A stretch of 64,000 bases of DNA from an uncultured Coprococcus sp. Lineage in GTDB: Bacteria; Bacillota; Clostridia; Lachnospirales; Lachnospiraceae. This document shows, piece after piece, positions 7,976 through 16,386 of the stretch. The position numbers and the translations under genes were made by a program. How positions within the stretch are numbered: position 1 is the stretch's first letter; each line of letters begins with the position of its first letter. Location of the stretch: NCBI GenBank assembly GCA_934247115.1, contig CAKQIY010000009.1, forward strand, positions 7,393-71,392, read 5' to 3'. The notes under the pieces are model-generated. The model had not been told where the DNA came from and did no database searches. It was given only the letters and a program-made list of their open reading frames with translations.

Positions 7976-10081
7976 ATGAAGTATTTCAGAAGACTGACAT
8001 TTCTGCTGTCGTTTATTTTTGTTCTGACAGCCGGAGGTATCACTGCATTTGCGGTGAACAATGGACCGGATGAGTCTGATTCAAGCTATGCGTACCTTTT
8101 GTTCCATAAGGCGGACGGAAGCAATACTTATCTGTACGTTTCAGCCAATCAGGCGACATCTACAGGAAAGATCGCAGGAGCTATATATGACAAGAGCAGC
8201 AACACTCTGATGTTGACAGACTGTAATCAGCCGGGCTACACCATTGAAACAAATATGATGGGTGATGATTTCAAGATATCACTTAAAGGAACAAACAGTA
8301 TTCAAGGCCTGAGTGTGTGGGGATGGGGCTATGGCGGCTCAGTCACTATTCTTGGCAATGGTACGTTGTATATTAATAAGAACAAAAGTATGCAGAATGG
8401 TATTGTTCTGAATCCTGAGGGAACAAAAGCAAAGCTGACGGTGGATGGGTTAGCCAAAGTATACACATATGCAGGAAAAAACGGCTATCCATTTATATCA
8501 AAAGATACAGGATTTACCCAGTGTGTAGATGCAGACGGAAGCATAGATCTTACCATAGAGAAGGCTTACAGTGAGAAAAACGTCACAAAGACATATAGCA
8601 GACTCAGTTCATATGATATCACGAGTGATAATGTATATAAGAAAGACGGAGAGAATTCACTGTATTGGAAGGATACGAGATACTGCGAGACCACATATAT
8701 TGAGGGAACTCTCGTAGAGACAAAATGCAGAGTGTATAAACTCGAAAAGATGAGTTATGGCAATCTGTACTATAAGGGAGAAAGCAGTATGGTGGTAGCA
8801 GATGCAGAGGAGAATCTGCCTGATGAATATACACTCAGTAAGGTTAAGATAAATGTGCTTGATACCGTAGACTATGAGGTGTACACCAGAGAAAACGATG
8901 ATAATCTGTATTATATAGAAGAGTATACCAGTATGGATATGGACGATACTGATCCGGTGGAAGTTGATAAGCATAGAATATACAGACTTATACCATTCTT
9001 TGATTCCACGGCATACTGCACCGACAAGGTATCTGACGAGGATGGAAAGTTTGATCCTGAAAAAGAAGGATATACGAAGTCGGATGAGAAGAAGAATATA
9101 ATTGTGTCACCTAGTGAGGGAATGGCTGACGTTTATAAGAACATTGAAACGGGAGAGATATGTTATTTTGATGCACTCTATGAGAATGATGTGTATGCAT
9201 ACACGAAGCTTGATATGAGTAAGCTTGCGGATGTAACAGATGCGTCAGGCAATGAGAAGGAGATTTATATTGCCATGTCATCTTCTGACAATGAGAGGTA
9301 TGACCTGCCATATTATAATAATAAGAAGTTTACTGACAAGTACGAGGCAGAGACGATCAGGACATATTATGACGATTTGTATAATGTGTTTGCTGATGGC
9401 GATGAGTACGTGCTGAAAGCCACAGATGCACAGGAGTGCGCACATTCATCAAAGATAAGCAAAGTGACATCCAAGGCAACAGTGACAAAGGATGGAGTTA
9501 TAACAACATACTGTAAGGATTGCGGTGAAAAGCTGTCCACATCCAGGATAGCCAAAGTGTCAACTGTGAAGCTTTCTACAACAGCGTGTACATACAATGG
9601 AAAAGTCAGAACTCCATCAGTGGTTGTAAAGAACTCAGCAGGCAAGGCCCTGGTTAAGAATAAGGACTACAAACTCACATATGCGGCTGGCCGGAAGAAT
9701 GTGGGAAGATATACGGTTAAGGTGACATTTGCGGGAACGAGATATGCTGGAAGCAAGCTCCTCACATTTGTCATCAATCCAAAGGGAACAGCCATAGCGG
9801 CAACTGCGGCTGGCAAGGGAAAACTGAGTGTGAGATGGAATAAGCAGACGACACAGACGTCAGGCTATCAGATACAGTATTCGGCAAATAGGTCATTTAA
9901 CAGTGGAACTGCGATCAAGACCGTGACAAAGAATTCAACGGTGCGCACCAGTGTAGCAAAGCTCAAAAGCGGTAAGACGTATTATGTACGTGTGAGAACC
10001 TACAAGACTGTAACTGTGAATGGAAAGGCTGTAAAGCTTTATTCTGCATGGAGCAAGGCGTCATCAGTCAAAGTAAAGTAG
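7976..10081 (+). CDS. Secreted surface protein with beta-rich N-terminus and fibronectin-like C-terminus
   Basis: A 701-residue exported protein. The signal peptide is residues 1 to about 28 (basic start, hydrophobic core, cleavage near AFA-VNN). Residues about 55-180 look like a right-handed beta-repeat with many G/N/T turns. Residues about 200-510 are rich in Tyr and Asp. A CxxC pair (TYCKDCGEK) sits near 520. The tail is a bacterial Ig-like repeat (SVVVKNSAGKALVKNKDYKL) followed by a fibronectin type III domain common in Lachnospiraceae surface proteins. No sortase motif is seen. The start at 7976 is preferred because GAAGGGGG (7961-7968) is too close to the ATG at 7970. Likely adhesion or carbohydrate binding, unproven. 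Confidence 0.8.
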   Translation: MKYFRRLTFLLSFIFVLTAGGITAFAVNNGPDESDSSYAYLLFHKADGSNTYLYVSANQATSTGKIAGAIYDKSSNTLMLTDCNQPGYTIETNMMGDDFKISLKGTNSIQGLSVWGWGYGGSVTILGNGTLYINKNKSMQNGIVLNPEGTKAKLTVDGLAKVYTYAGKNGYPFISKDTGFTQCVDADGSIDLTIEKAYSEKNVTKTYSRLSSYDITSDNVYKKDGENSLYWKDTRYCETTYIEGTLVETKCRVYKLEKMSYGNLYYKGESSMVVADAEENLPDEYTLSKVKINVLDTVDYEVYTRENDDNLYYIEEYTSMDMDDTDPVEVDKHRIYRLIPFFDSTAYCTDKVSDEDGKFDPEKEGYTKSDEKKNIIVSPSEGMADVYKNIETGEICYFDALYENDVYAYTKLDMSKLADVTDASGNEKEIYIAMSSSDNERYDLPYYNNKKFTDKYEAETIRTYYDDLYNVFADGDEYVLKATDAQECAHSSKISKVTSKATVTKDGVITTYCKDCGEKLSTSRIAKVSTVKLSTTACTYNGKVRTPSVVVKNSAGKALVKNKDYKLTYAAGRKNVGRYTVKVTFAGTRYAGSKLLTFVINPKGTAIAATAAGKGKLSVRWNKQTTQTSGYQIQYSANRSFNSGTAIKTVTKNSTVRTSVAKLKSGKTYYVRVRTYKTVTVNGKAVKLYSAWSKASSVKVK

Positions 10082-10106
10082 TGAACAGAATAGCCCTTAA
10101 TTTGAT

Positions 10107-10143
10107 ACAGGCATTCCGCGAGGCGGGATGTCTGTATTTTTTT
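10107..10143 (+). terminator. Rho-independent terminator of the secreted protein gene
   Basis: ACAGGCATTCCGC (10107-10119) pairs with GCGGGATGTCTGT (10123-10135) with two wobbles, followed by a run of seven T with one break. Confidence 0.88.
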
Positions 10144-10251
10144 ATTGCAAACTGGCATTTAGAAGGTATTATAATATACAAAAGAGATGTGGAACGTCAG
10201 CCATGTACAAAGATGGATGACTGGTGTTGCAATATGCAGACAGGAGTTATT

Positions 10252-11628
10252 ATGAAGAAGATACTTGTAGCGGTTGACTCTTTCAAGGGAAGCATGACGA
10301 GTCTTGAAGCGGGTGCGGCCATTGAAAATGGAATAAAGTCCATATTGCCGGATGCAGAGGTCAGAGTACGTCCTGTGGCAGATGGCGGAGAGGGCACGAC
10401 GGAGGCTCTTATATATGGAAGAAACGGTGTCAGCAGAGAGCGATGTTATGTGACCGGACCGCTTGGTGATAGGATCACTGCGGAATATACGATATATAAT
10501 GCCGCAGACGGGCGAACTGCTGTCATGGAGATGGCAGCGGCGGCGGGGCTTCCACTTGTTCCGGAGAACCGAAGAGATCCGATGCATACGACTACATATG
10601 GTGTCGGTGAGATGATAAAGGATGCCGTTTCGAAGGAATGTGAGCGTTTTATCATCGGGATAGGTGGTAGTGCGACGAATGACGGCGGCATCGGAATGCT
10701 TCAGGCACTTGGTTTTTCCTGCCTTGATGCGGAAGGGAAGGATGTGCCATTTGGAGCGGAGGGGCTTGGCGTATTGGATCGGATCGTTATTCCGGGTGGG
10801 ATGTCAGATGTAGGTAATGCTGATATGTCAGAAGTAGGTACTGTCGATATGCTAGGTGGCGAAGATTCTGAATTCACAGCCAGATTATTGCACTGTACAT
10901 TTCGTATCGCCTGTGATGTGACGAATCCACTTGTAGGTGAGCTCGGATGCAGCCGGGTATTTGCACCGCAGAAGGGGGCGGACGCGGAGACGGTTGAGCT
11001 CATGGATGGGTACATGAAGCATTATGCAGATATTGTAGAAGAATCAGTAGAAGGTTTGAGCAAATCGGCACAGCTTATTGACTGTGGATATGAAAAAACT
11101 GACGTAGATACAGAGCCTGTAGGTGAAAATGAAACAGGAAAATTCGACAGGGATACACCAGGTGCCGGCGCTGCGGGCGGACTTGGATATGCGTTTCTCA
11201 TGTTCCTAGGTGGAAAACTTATGCCGGGAATAGATATAGTTCTGTCAGAGACAGGGCTTGAAGCGGATGTAGAATGGGCGGATACCGTCATAACCGGTGA
11301 GGGCAGGATAGATGCCCAGACCATGATGGGAAAGACACCGGCGGGAGTTGCAAGGCTTGCAAAGGAACATGGTAAATATGTGATCGCTATAGGAGGATGT
11401 CTTGGGGATGGTGCGGAGAACTGCGTCAAAGAAGGAGTGTTCAATGAGTGTTACGCAGTGAACAATGTGCTTGGTATAGATGACAGTGATCCGGAGCAGA
11501 TGAGAACGGCGATGAAGCCTGAAAATGCTGCGGCGAATCTGACGACGTGTGCCGCAAAGATCACAGAATTTAAGGAACAGATGTCGGCACGTGTGTGCAG
11601 ACCTGCACGGCTGGATATATTCCACTGA
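10252..11628 (+). CDS. Glycerate kinase with internal insertions
   Basis: A 458-residue enzyme of glycerate kinase family 1 (GarK/GlxK type), which phosphorylates D-glycerate to phosphoglycerate in the cytosol. Diagnostic blocks are KILVAVDSFKGSMTS at the start, PVADGGEGT, GIGGSATNDGGIGMLQALG, and TPGAGAAGGLGYAF. Usual length is about 375-385, so this copy is about 75 residues long for the family. The extra mass lies near residues 180-205, a tandem-repeat stretch encoded at 10801-10848; near residues 280-300 (DVDTEPVGENETGKFD); and in a basic tail. AGGAG precedes the ATG at 10252. An open frame upstream to 10048 is an artefact through the terminator. Confidence 0.92.
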   Translation: MKKILVAVDSFKGSMTSLEAGAAIENGIKSILPDAEVRVRPVADGGEGTTEALIYGRNGVSRERCYVTGPLGDRITAEYTIYNAADGRTAVMEMAAAAGLPLVPENRRDPMHTTTYGVGEMIKDAVSKECERFIIGIGGSATNDGGIGMLQALGFSCLDAEGKDVPFGAEGLGVLDRIVIPGGMSDVGNADMSEVGTVDMLGGEDSEFTARLLHCTFRIACDVTNPLVGELGCSRVFAPQKGADAETVELMDGYMKHYADIVEESVEGLSKSAQLIDCGYEKTDVDTEPVGENETGKFDRDTPGAGAAGGLGYAFLMFLGGKLMPGIDIVLSETGLEADVEWADTVITGEGRIDAQTMMGKTPAGVARLAKEHGKYVIAIGGCLGDGAENCVKEGVFNECYAVNNVLGIDDSDPEQMRTAMKPENAAANLTTCAAKITEFKEQMSARVCRPARLDIFH

Positions 11629-11670
11629 AAGTTGATAAAGCAAGGATATTTACTCAGAGGGACGAAAAAG

Positions 11671-12189
11671 GTGAAGTTTGAAAAAGTATTTAATAACAAA
11701 AAATATATTCGTAAAATAGAATGTATGGGAGAAGGGCTTGTTTTATTTGAAATATCAGTTGTTGATAGAAGAATACGGCAAAACTACCATTTGTTTTATG
11801 AGGATAAGCGCAAGCCTCCGTTGGACATAGCAATTAATCCAGAAGATGGAATGATAGAGTATGTTAGCTATTTTGTTCAAGATGAAATAATTAATGATAT
11901 TAGTGATATTCCCGTAATTATAAATGAGAGGATGGGAATTAGTATATGTAATAAGGATTTCAATGAGAACAATATGAATGTTACCGTAGATGGGAGATTT
12001 AAATTCTGGAAGTCAGAAAATGCAATTTTAATATTAAAAGATGATATTGAAGAAGGTGTTCTAAATGCATATAGGATTAATGATTTAAATAATTTATTGG
12101 TTCTAGGAGATGATTTTGTTGGGATAGAATTTAAAAATTTGAATCAAGAAGAAATGATGGAAATTAAGAATTCGAAATGTTTGCCATAA
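11671..12189 (+). CDS. AT-rich orphan protein of unknown function
   Basis: A 172-residue soluble, acidic protein with many I, N, D, K residues and motif-like segments such as YEDKRKPPLDIAINPEDG. I recognise no family; size and composition resemble immunity or DUF proteins found in accessory cassettes. Base composition is clearly different: bases 11881-11940 are 16/60 G+C while 10561-10620 in the neighbouring gene are 29/60. I favour GTG at 11671 (AGAGGG at 11656-11661); a TTG at 11632 would add 13 residues. It sits just after the glycerate kinase and before an AT-rich spacer, suggesting horizontal acquisition. Confidence 0.65.
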   Translation: MKFEKVFNNKKYIRKIECMGEGLVLFEISVVDRRIRQNYHLFYEDKRKPPLDIAINPEDGMIEYVSYFVQDEIINDISDIPVIINERMGISICNKDFNENNMNVTVDGRFKFWKSENAILILKDDIEEGVLNAYRINDLNNLLVLGDDFVGIEFKNLNQEEMMEIKNSKCLP

Positions 12190-12263
12190 AATATTGTTTT
12201 TAAATTATTAGATTAAAATGAGGTGAGTTATGGATTGAATATTAGTGCTATTTGAAAATTTAG

Positions 12264-12301
12264 AAGTAAAAAGTTACTTTATTAGCAGTATGAATACTGC
12301 T
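12264..12301. repeat. Two short inverted repeats in an AT-rich spacer
   Basis: AAGTAA/TTACTT followed by AGCAGTAT-GA-ATACTGCT (12284-12301), the latter a perfect 8-bp dyad just upstream of the HD-hydrolase ribosome binding site. It could be an operator or the remnant of an insertion event. Confidence 0.45.
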
Positions 12302-12322
12302 TAAATAATAGGAGGAATAAAG

Positions 12323-12868
12323 ATGACAAGAGAAGAAGCGTGGGAATTACTCACAGAGTTCAACAAGGATGAGTTCCATCTGGAGCATGCACAGATAGTA
12401 GAGGGAACCATGAGATATTTTGCAAGGGAACTTGGTTATGGTGATGAGGAAGAATTCTGGGGAATTGTTGGATTGCTTCACGATCTTGACTTTGAGCAGT
12501 ATCCTGAGCAGCACTGCATCAAGTCCCAGGAGATCATGAGGGAGCGAGGTGTCGATGAGAGGATCATACACGCGACGGCAAGCCACGGCTATGGTATCAC
12601 AGTTGACATAAAACCGGAACATGAGATGGAGAAGGTCCTCTATGCCGTGGACGAGCTTACAGGACTTATCGGAGCAGTCACTCTCATGAGACCATCAAAG
12701 AGTGTTCAGGATCTGGAACTCAAGTCAGTTAAGAAGAAATACAAGAGCAAGGGATTTGCTGCGGGATGCTCCAGAGAGGTCATCGAGAGAGGGGCAGACA
12801 TGCTGGGCTGGACTCTTGATGAGCTGATAACAAGGACCATAGAGGCACTCAGGACATTTAGACCATGA
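12323..12868 (+). CDS. HD-domain hydrolase
   Basis: A 181-residue cytosolic metal-dependent phosphohydrolase. Metal ligands of the HD superfamily are visible: His22 (HLEHAQ), His53-Asp54 in GLLHDLDF, and a later His in TASHGYG near residue 92, with an Asp (YAVDELTGL) near 113. Substrate unknown; small HD proteins act on nucleotides or related phosphates. GGAGG lies before the start. The stop overlaps the next start codon by four bases (ATGATG), so the hydrolase and the permease downstream are translationally coupled. Confidence 0.85.
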   Translation: MTREEAWELLTEFNKDEFHLEHAQIVEGTMRYFARELGYGDEEEFWGIVGLLHDLDFEQYPEQHCIKSQEIMRERGVDERIIHATASHGYGITVDIKPEHEMEKVLYAVDELTGLIGAVTLMRPSKSVQDLELKSVKKKYKSKGFAAGCSREVIERGADMLGWTLDELITRTIEALRTFRP

Positions 12869-14004
12869 TGGAGATTGTGAAGAAAATAGGAGAATTCGTC
12901 CGCAAAGAGACGGTGCTCACCGTGGCACTTCTGCTGGCGGTGATATCGGCATTTATCGTGCCTCCGGACAGCGCGTATGTGGACTACATAGATTTCAGGA
13001 CACTTGCGATACTTTTCTGTCTTATGACAGTGGTCGCGGGATTTTCGCAGCAGGGGATTTTTAATATCGTAGCAAAGAGCATGATAAACCGTATGGGTTC
13101 ACTCCGGGCGGTGACATTTGTACTTACATTTATGTGTTTCTTTTTCAGCATGTTCATCACAAATGATGTGTCGCTCATAACATTTGTACCGATGACACTT
13201 ACGGTCCTTGGTATGGCTGGCGAGGAAGTCTTAACCAGATGGATGGTGCCGGTGATAACCTTCCAGACAATAGCAGCGAACCTTGGAAGCATGCTGACAC
13301 CTATAGGCAATCCGCAGAATCTGTATCTGTACGGCCTGGCAGGAATCAGTGCAGGCAGGTTTGTATTGCTCATGCTGCCATATACAGTGGCATCGGCAGC
13401 GCTTCTTGTGATATGGATCATAGTATGCATGAAAGGCAGGAACAGGCAGCTAGAGATCAGACTCTCAGGCGGTGATATACAGGTGGACAGGAAGCTGGTG
13501 GGTATATATAGCATACTATTTGTGCTGTCGCTGCTCACCGTGGCGCGGATCGTACCATACTGGGTGACATTTGCGGTAGTGCTTGTGGTAGTCCTTATAT
13601 GCCAGAGAAGGCTATTGCTTAAAGTGGACTATTCGCTGATATTTACATTTGTGGGATTCTTCGTGTTTATCGGAAACATGGGAAGAATAGAAGGCTTTAG
13701 GACATTTGTCGAGAATGTGCTTGGGGGACATGAGATGATAACCTCAGTACTTGCCAGCCAGGTCATAAGCAATGTTCCGGCTGCGGTTTTGTTGTCGGGG
13801 TTTACAGACAGGTACACGGATCTGATAGTCGGCACCAATCTCGGCGGACTTGGAACTCTTATAGCGTCCATGGCGAGCCTGATCTCGTTCAAATACGTGG
13901 CGAGACAGGACAAGGGCGCCAGAGGAAGATATCTGGCGTATTTCACATTTGCAAATGTGCTGTTTCTGGCGGTGCTGATATGCATGTGGGGAATAATATT
14001 TTAG
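12865..14004 (+). CDS. SLC13-type anion permease (citrate/ArsB superfamily)
   Basis: A 379-residue membrane protein with about 10 hydrophobic helices. Family marks include the re-entrant hairpin region FITNDVSLITFVPMT around residues 95-110 and SMLTPIGNPQNLYLYGLAG around residues 150-168, as in CitM/ArsB/NhaD ion transporters, and a second hairpin VISNVPAAVLLSGF near residue 302. It probably exports or imports a di- or tricarboxylate or other anion; specificity cannot be told. It is coupled to the HD hydrolase by overlapping start and stop codons. Confidence 0.85.
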   Translation: MMEIVKKIGEFVRKETVLTVALLLAVISAFIVPPDSAYVDYIDFRTLAILFCLMTVVAGFSQQGIFNIVAKSMINRMGSLRAVTFVLTFMCFFFSMFITNDVSLITFVPMTLTVLGMAGEEVLTRWMVPVITFQTIAANLGSMLTPIGNPQNLYLYGLAGISAGRFVLLMLPYTVASAALLVIWIIVCMKGRNRQLEIRLSGGDIQVDRKLVGIYSILFVLSLLTVARIVPYWVTFAVVLVVVLICQRRLLLKVDYSLIFTFVGFFVFIGNMGRIEGFRTFVENVLGGHEMITSVLASQVISNVPAAVLLSGFTDRYTDLIVGTNLGGLGTLIASMASLISFKYVARQDKGARGRYLAYFTFANVLFLAVLICMWGIIF

Positions 14005-14082
14005 CCAGAAAAATATTGCCCTTAGATGGCAGTAGTCATAAAATAGAAGGGTAAGTTTCTTCAAATTAAGGAGGCAGATGAT

Positions 14083-14272
14083 ATGAGTAAGAATCTTGGT
14101 GCAAAACCTATGCTGGTGCCACAGCCGGTCATGATGATCGGAATATACGATGCCGATGGCAATGCAATATCATGAGTGCGGCATGGGCGGAATAGTCGGA
14201 GCAAATGAGATCATATTTGCACTCGGCGACAGGGTTGGCGATGCTTTCTCAGAGGGTAATAAGTTGAAGTAG
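14083..14272 (+). pseudogene. Decayed flavin reductase (DIM6/NTAB family) remnant
   Basis: Starts with a good GGAGG site and encodes MSKNLGAKPMLVPQPVMMIG, the conserved N-terminus of clostridial flavin reductases, until a TGA at 14173. Restoring one base near 14167 and one near 14190 gives an open frame with IMSAAWAGIVGANEIIFALG. This jumps directly to the typical last residues of the family (RVGDAFSEGNKLK, stop 14270-14272). Intact members are about 180-190 residues, so this copy has two frameshifts and has lost roughly two thirds of the gene. The promoter region and ribosome binding site remain. Confidence 0.85.
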
Positions 14273-14457
14273 ACAAGCTTGTAACTTGGGAAAATCATCA
14301 AATTGTACATTGTAACATGAAAAAATTAGCCGTTTTTGGAAGAAAAACCTTAATTTTTCAAGCAAATGTTCAATATACATATGGAAAAAGGCGAAATAAT
14401 GTGATATAACAGACACATACAAAAAAGCACAAGCTAAAGTGAAAGGAAGATGTAGAT

Positions 14458-15483
14458 ATGGATAAGAAGAATATCGATTGGGCAAACCTTGGATTTGGCT
14501 ATGTTCAGACAGATAAGAGATTTGTAGCAAATTATAAGGATGGAGCATGGGATGAGGGTACACTCACAGAGGATCCTAACGTAGTATTAAACGAGTGCGC
14601 AGGTGTTCTTCAGTACGCTCAGACAGTTTTCGAGGGAATGAAGGCTTACAGAACAGAGGATGGACGTGTTGTATGTTTCCGTCCTGACCTCAACGCAAGC
14701 AGAATGGCAGACTCAGCAAAGAGACTTGAGATGCCAGTTTTCCCAGAGGATAGATTTGTTCAGGCAGTTGTAGATACAGTAAAGGCAAACATTGATTATG
14801 TACCACCTTACGGATCAGGTGCTACATTATATATCAGACCATATATGTTCGGTTCAAACCCTGTTATAGGTGTAAAGCCTGCAGATGAATATCAGTTCAG
14901 AATCCTTTGTACACCAGTTGGTCCTTACTTCAAGGGCGGCGCAAAGCCTATCACTATCAAGGTTTCAGATTTCGATAGAGCAGCACCTCACGGAACAGGA
15001 CACATCAAGGCTGGTCTTAACTATGCAATGAGCCTTCATGCAATAGTTACAGCACACAAAGAGGGATTCGATGAGAATATGTACCTCGATGCAGCTACAA
15101 GAACAAAGGTTGAGGAGACTGGTGGAGCAAACTTCATCTTTGTTACAAAGGACGGCAAGGTAGTTACACCTAAGTCAAACAGTATACTCCCATCTATCAC
15201 AAGACGTTCACTGATGGTAGTTGCAAAGGATATCCTTGGACTTGAGGCTGAGGAGAGAGACGTATACTTCGATGAGGTTAAGGATTTTGCAGAGTGTGGT
15301 CTGTGCGGTACAGCAGCAGTTATCTCACCAGTAGGAAAGATCAACGACCACGGCAAGGAGATCTGCTTCCCAAGTGGTATGGAGAAGATGGGACCAGTTA
15401 TCCAGAAGCTGTATGATACTCTTACAGGAATCCAGATGGGCAGAATCGAAGGCCCAGAGGGATGGCTCAAGGTAATCGAGTAA
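14458..15483 (+). CDS. ilvE: Branched-chain amino acid aminotransferase
   Basis: A 341-residue class IV PLP aminotransferase that makes Leu, Ile and Val from their keto acids. The PLP lysine lies in GTGHIKAGLNYAMSLHA, substrate-side residues in VFEGMKAYR, and the cofactor phosphate site near GLCGTAAVISPVGKI. Length and order match the clostridial IlvE type (about 340-355). Codon use is strongly biased (GTT, ACA, CTT), suggesting high expression. AAAGGAAG lies before the start. Single gene with its own terminator. Confidence 0.96.
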   Translation: MDKKNIDWANLGFGYVQTDKRFVANYKDGAWDEGTLTEDPNVVLNECAGVLQYAQTVFEGMKAYRTEDGRVVCFRPDLNASRMADSAKRLEMPVFPEDRFVQAVVDTVKANIDYVPPYGSGATLYIRPYMFGSNPVIGVKPADEYQFRILCTPVGPYFKGGAKPITIKVSDFDRAAPHGTGHIKAGLNYAMSLHAIVTAHKEGFDENMYLDAATRTKVEETGGANFIFVTKDGKVVTPKSNSILPSITRRSLMVVAKDILGLEAEERDVYFDEVKDFAECGLCGTAAVISPVGKINDHGKEICFPSGMEKMGPVIQKLYDTLTGIQMGRIEGPEGWLKVIE

Positions 15484-15529
15484 TGATCGAGTAATTCGGT
15501 GTAAGATAATAAATATTGAGAACATTATA

Positions 15530-15576
15530 CCCCCACTGATGTCTGATGGTAAGTCGGATGTCGGTGGGGTTTTTGT
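15530..15576 (+). terminator. Terminator of ilvE
   Basis: ACCCCCACTGATGTC pairs with GATGTCGGTGGGGT and is followed by TTTTT. Confidence 0.88.
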
Positions 15577-15631
15577 GTATCCAAGTTAGTTCTGTATAAG
15601 AAAGATTAGCCCCATATACTAACAATTAGAA

Positions 15632-15662
15632 TTGACTTGCACCAGCCCTTAAGAGTTATAAT
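15632..15662 (+). promoter_or_regulatory. Possible promoter of the FeoA-like gene
   Basis: TTGACT (15632-15637) and a perfect TATAAT (15657-15662), separated by 19 bases, which is slightly long. The -10 box is the strong part of the call. Confidence 0.45.
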
Positions 15663-15762
15663 TGTGTAGACAATAAAAGAGATTGAAGATGAATTGCATA
15701 TTGGATAGTGCGTTGAAACATAATAGAATTCATAAAACAATTATTTCGAAGGGGTGGTTACA

Positions 15763-15969
15763 ATGATGTCATTATCAGATGCAGTAAACGGTTTCTCAGG
15801 TGAAGTTGCCTGGAACTGTGCGGACAGATCACTGTTCGGCGCATGTCAGCTTGAGACCGGAGATCAGGTGCAGGTCGTATCGTCTTACTTTGGCAATGTG
15901 ATAATCAAGGCAAAGGGAAAAAGGCTGGCGATAACAAGGGATGCGGCGGAGCGGATAAAGCTGGCTTAG
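15763..15969 (+). CDS. FeoA-like domain protein
   Basis: A 68-residue SH3-like protein matching the FeoA fold: an early LSDA segment, a central LETGDQVQVVSSYFGNVIIK, and the terminal signature RLAITRDAAERIKLA that aligns with the classic FeoA ending. FeoA proteins support ferrous iron import by FeoB, but no feoB lies in the window. This standalone copy has a Cys-containing front (VAWNCADRSLFGACQL). I place the start at 15763 because AAGGGG (15749-15754) is well spaced; a GTG at 15754 falls inside it. A neat terminator follows. Confidence 0.75.
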   Translation: MMSLSDAVNGFSGEVAWNCADRSLFGACQLETGDQVQVVSSYFGNVIIKAKGKRLAITRDAAERIKLA

Positions 15970-15990
15970 ATTGAAAGTTTGAAGAAACAG

Positions 15991-16033
15991 AAAATACGGC
16001 AGTTGCTGGAGAACAGCGGCTGCCGTATTTTTG
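15991..16033 (+). terminator. Terminator of the FeoA-like gene
   Basis: AAAATACGGCAG pairs with CTGCCGTATTTT, followed by TT. Confidence 0.9.
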
Positions 16034-16157
16034 TCATAAAAATAATTAAATCTTTATAGATATTTAATTGACTGAGAATATATGCAATGATAAACTTTCA
16101 AAGATATTTAATTAAAGAAAGAATACGCTTGAAAAAAAGGAAAAGAAAGCGTAGATA

Positions 16158-16355
16158 GCAATTGCAAAATTCGAGATCTGATATTAGGGTTGGTGTATTT
16201 TGCATTACCAAATCTGGGGAATACGAAACCGCCGGTTCTTAGATGGCGCGTAAGCGGCATCTTAGTACCGCTGCAGGTTGAGTTAAGCGCAAGCGACCCC
16301 TGATTGGTATGCAAATATACATCAACCCTATATAGATTTTATGTTTTGCAATTGC
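16158..16355 (+). ncRNA. Strongly folded ~200-nt RNA element (leader of the ABC exporter or separate ncRNA)
   Basis: A nested set of helices is visible by eye. P1: GCAATTGCAAAA (16158-16169) pairs perfectly with 16344-16355. P2: 16186-16198 pairs with 16317-16329 (13 bp, one G-U) and extends outward to 16176/16337 with two bulges. P3: 16199-16211 pairs with 16304-16315 (one bulge). P4: GGGG 16216-16219 with CCCC 16297-16300. An inner AACC/GGTT (16227-16230/16276-16279) encloses a 16-step arm, 16234-16249/16254-16269, with three symmetric mismatches and a GTAA tetraloop. A second hairpin is GC-GCAA-GC (16287-16294). Both loops are GNRA only on this strand. It ends 31 bases before the ABC start codon and has no poly-U. 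No ORF fits the region. It fills the 350-base gap at 16034-16386. Confidence 0.75.
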
Positions 16356-16386
16356 ACAGCCAATAATCGTTCAAGGAGGAAATGAC

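Noticed and set aside
10048..10251. Upstream extension of glycerate kinase
   Set aside because: It spans the previous gene's terminator; the ATG at 10252 has its own ribosome site and the family start.
16158..16355. 6S RNA
   Set aside because: The helices suggest a rod but the two GNRA hairpins and branched core do not fit a simple central bubble; kept as an open possibility only.
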